This document shows positions 63,470 to 64,000 of a stretch of DNA of 64,000 nt, piece after piece (the stretch's first letter is position 1; each line of letters begins with the position of its first letter). The stretch covers positions 124,001 to 188,000 of the forward strand of contig JAJFKT010000030.1 in NCBI GenBank assembly GCA_021773075.1, read 5' to 3'. This stretch comes from Woeseiaceae bacterium. GTDB taxonomy: Bacteria; Pseudomonadota; Gammaproteobacteria; Steroidobacterales; Woeseiaceae. The position numbers were made by a program, and so were the translations under genes. Under the pieces are notes generated by a model. The model was not told the origin of the DNA. It worked only from the letters and a program-made list of their open reading frames with translations, and did no database searches.

Positions 63470-64000
63470 GTGGAAACTGCAGTTGATTCATTGAACCTCG
63501 ATGAGTTGGGCCCGTATCTAGAGGCGAACGTCGAGGGATTCACAGGGCTGCAAAGTATCGACAAGTTTGCCGATGGCCAGTCCAATCCCACCTTCAAGGT
63601 CGTGGCGGAATCCGGTGAGTACGTTCTTCGGCGGCAGCCTCCTGGCAAGCTTCTTAAGTCAGCGCATGCCGTCGATCGTGAATATCGGGTTCTTGCGGCG
63701 CTTGCCGATACCGCGGTACCGGTCGCGCGTGTTTATCACCTTTGCGAGGACCGCGATGTCATCGGCTCGATGTTTTACGTTATGGAGTTTTGTGACGGAC
63801 GAATATTTTGGGACGCGACGATACCGCAGGTTGCCAACGCTGAACGCACGGCCATCTACGATGAAATGAATCGAGTCCTGGCCGCGCTGCATCAAGTCAA
63901 TGTTGATGATGTCGGTCTCAGTGATTTCGGCAAACCCGGTAGTTACTTTGAACGCCAGTACGATCGCTGGAGCAGTCAGTACCGCGCCTCGGAGTTGCGC
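63470..64000 (+). CDS. Aminoglycoside-phosphotransferase-family kinase, N-terminal part (cut by window edge)
   Basis: Partial: 177 codons from a GTG at 63470 with AAGGA upstream. The kinase N lobe shows DKFADGQSNPTFKV (Gly-rich loop region), YVLRRQPPGKLLKSAHAVDREY (with the ATP-binding Lys), VPVARVYHLCEDRDVIGSMFYVMEF. Members next to acyl-CoA dehydrogenases act in breakdown of hydroxylated fatty acids as ACAD10/11-like kinases. The catalytic HGD motif lies beyond the window. Confidence 0.87.
   Translation, partial: METAVDSLNLDELGPYLEANVEGFTGLQSIDKFADGQSNPTFKVVAESGEYVLRRQPPGKLLKSAHAVDREYRVLAALADTAVPVARVYHLCEDRDVIGSMFYVMEFCDGRIFWDATIPQVANAERTAIYDEMNRVLAALHQVNVDDVGLSDFGKPGSYFERQYDRWSSQYRASELR

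Overview
The window reads as chromosomal DNA of a Gammaproteobacterium, probably marine or halotolerant. The lineage call rests on gene order: algZ-algR-hemC-hemD-hemX-hemY, dapF-DUF484-xerC-hslV-hslU, and ubiE-ubiJ-ubiB plus ubiK. The habitat call rests on two Na+/H+ antiporters (NhaC and NhaD types) and a Na+-coupled SstT-like transporter. No rRNA, tRNA, CRISPR array, prophage or insertion sequence was seen, so the family is not fixed; an uncultured or Woeseia-like lineage is only a guess.

Region 1 (1-30.5 kb) is mostly housekeeping. It holds ftsY (partial) divergent from rsmD-coaD; mutM; rpmB-rpmG with a clear promoter and terminator; radC; coaBC-dut; pyrE; an exonuclease III; an AmpG-like permease with a Rieske protein; trmB; the ubiquinone genes ubiE-ubiJ-ubiB; hslVU-xerC-DUF484-dapF; an orphan ParA-type ATPase; the haem block hemC-hemD-hemX-hemY downstream of the LytTR pair algZ-algR; a porin-glnK-amtB nitrogen operon; ubiK; and yifB/comM. 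The nitrogen operon has a readable sigma-54 promoter with two NtrC-like enhancer sites.

Region 2 (30.5-44.5 kb) is accessory. After a membrane-anchored cytochrome c comes a decaying minus-strand locus. It contains the C-terminal stub of a D-aminoacylase, an intact NhaC antiporter, a PLP decarboxylase-like gene broken by a 5' truncation, a frameshift and a large internal deletion, an M14 peptidase lipoprotein, and a LysR regulator. A CapA-type metallophosphatase, a very large TPR/DUF3857/transglutaminase protein and a nitric-oxide-reductase-like NorC/NorB pair follow. The NorB-like subunit lacks several canonical active-site ligands and is divergent from an Lrp-type regulator.

Region 3 (44.5-64 kb) carries a long MscS channel, NhaD, and a same-strand set: ECF sigma factor, FecR, STN-TonB receptor, TlpA thioredoxin, a DUF4266 lipoprotein ending in a Gly/Cys tail, and a DUF3570 outer-membrane protein. 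This is the best candidate for an undescribed system. It is followed by DUF4097 and DUF1579-like proteins, an AraC/SstT/CMD unit, an OsmC/flavin-monooxygenase pair, a secreted acidic protein, and the start of an acyl-CoA dehydrogenase/phosphotransferase operon cut by the window edge.
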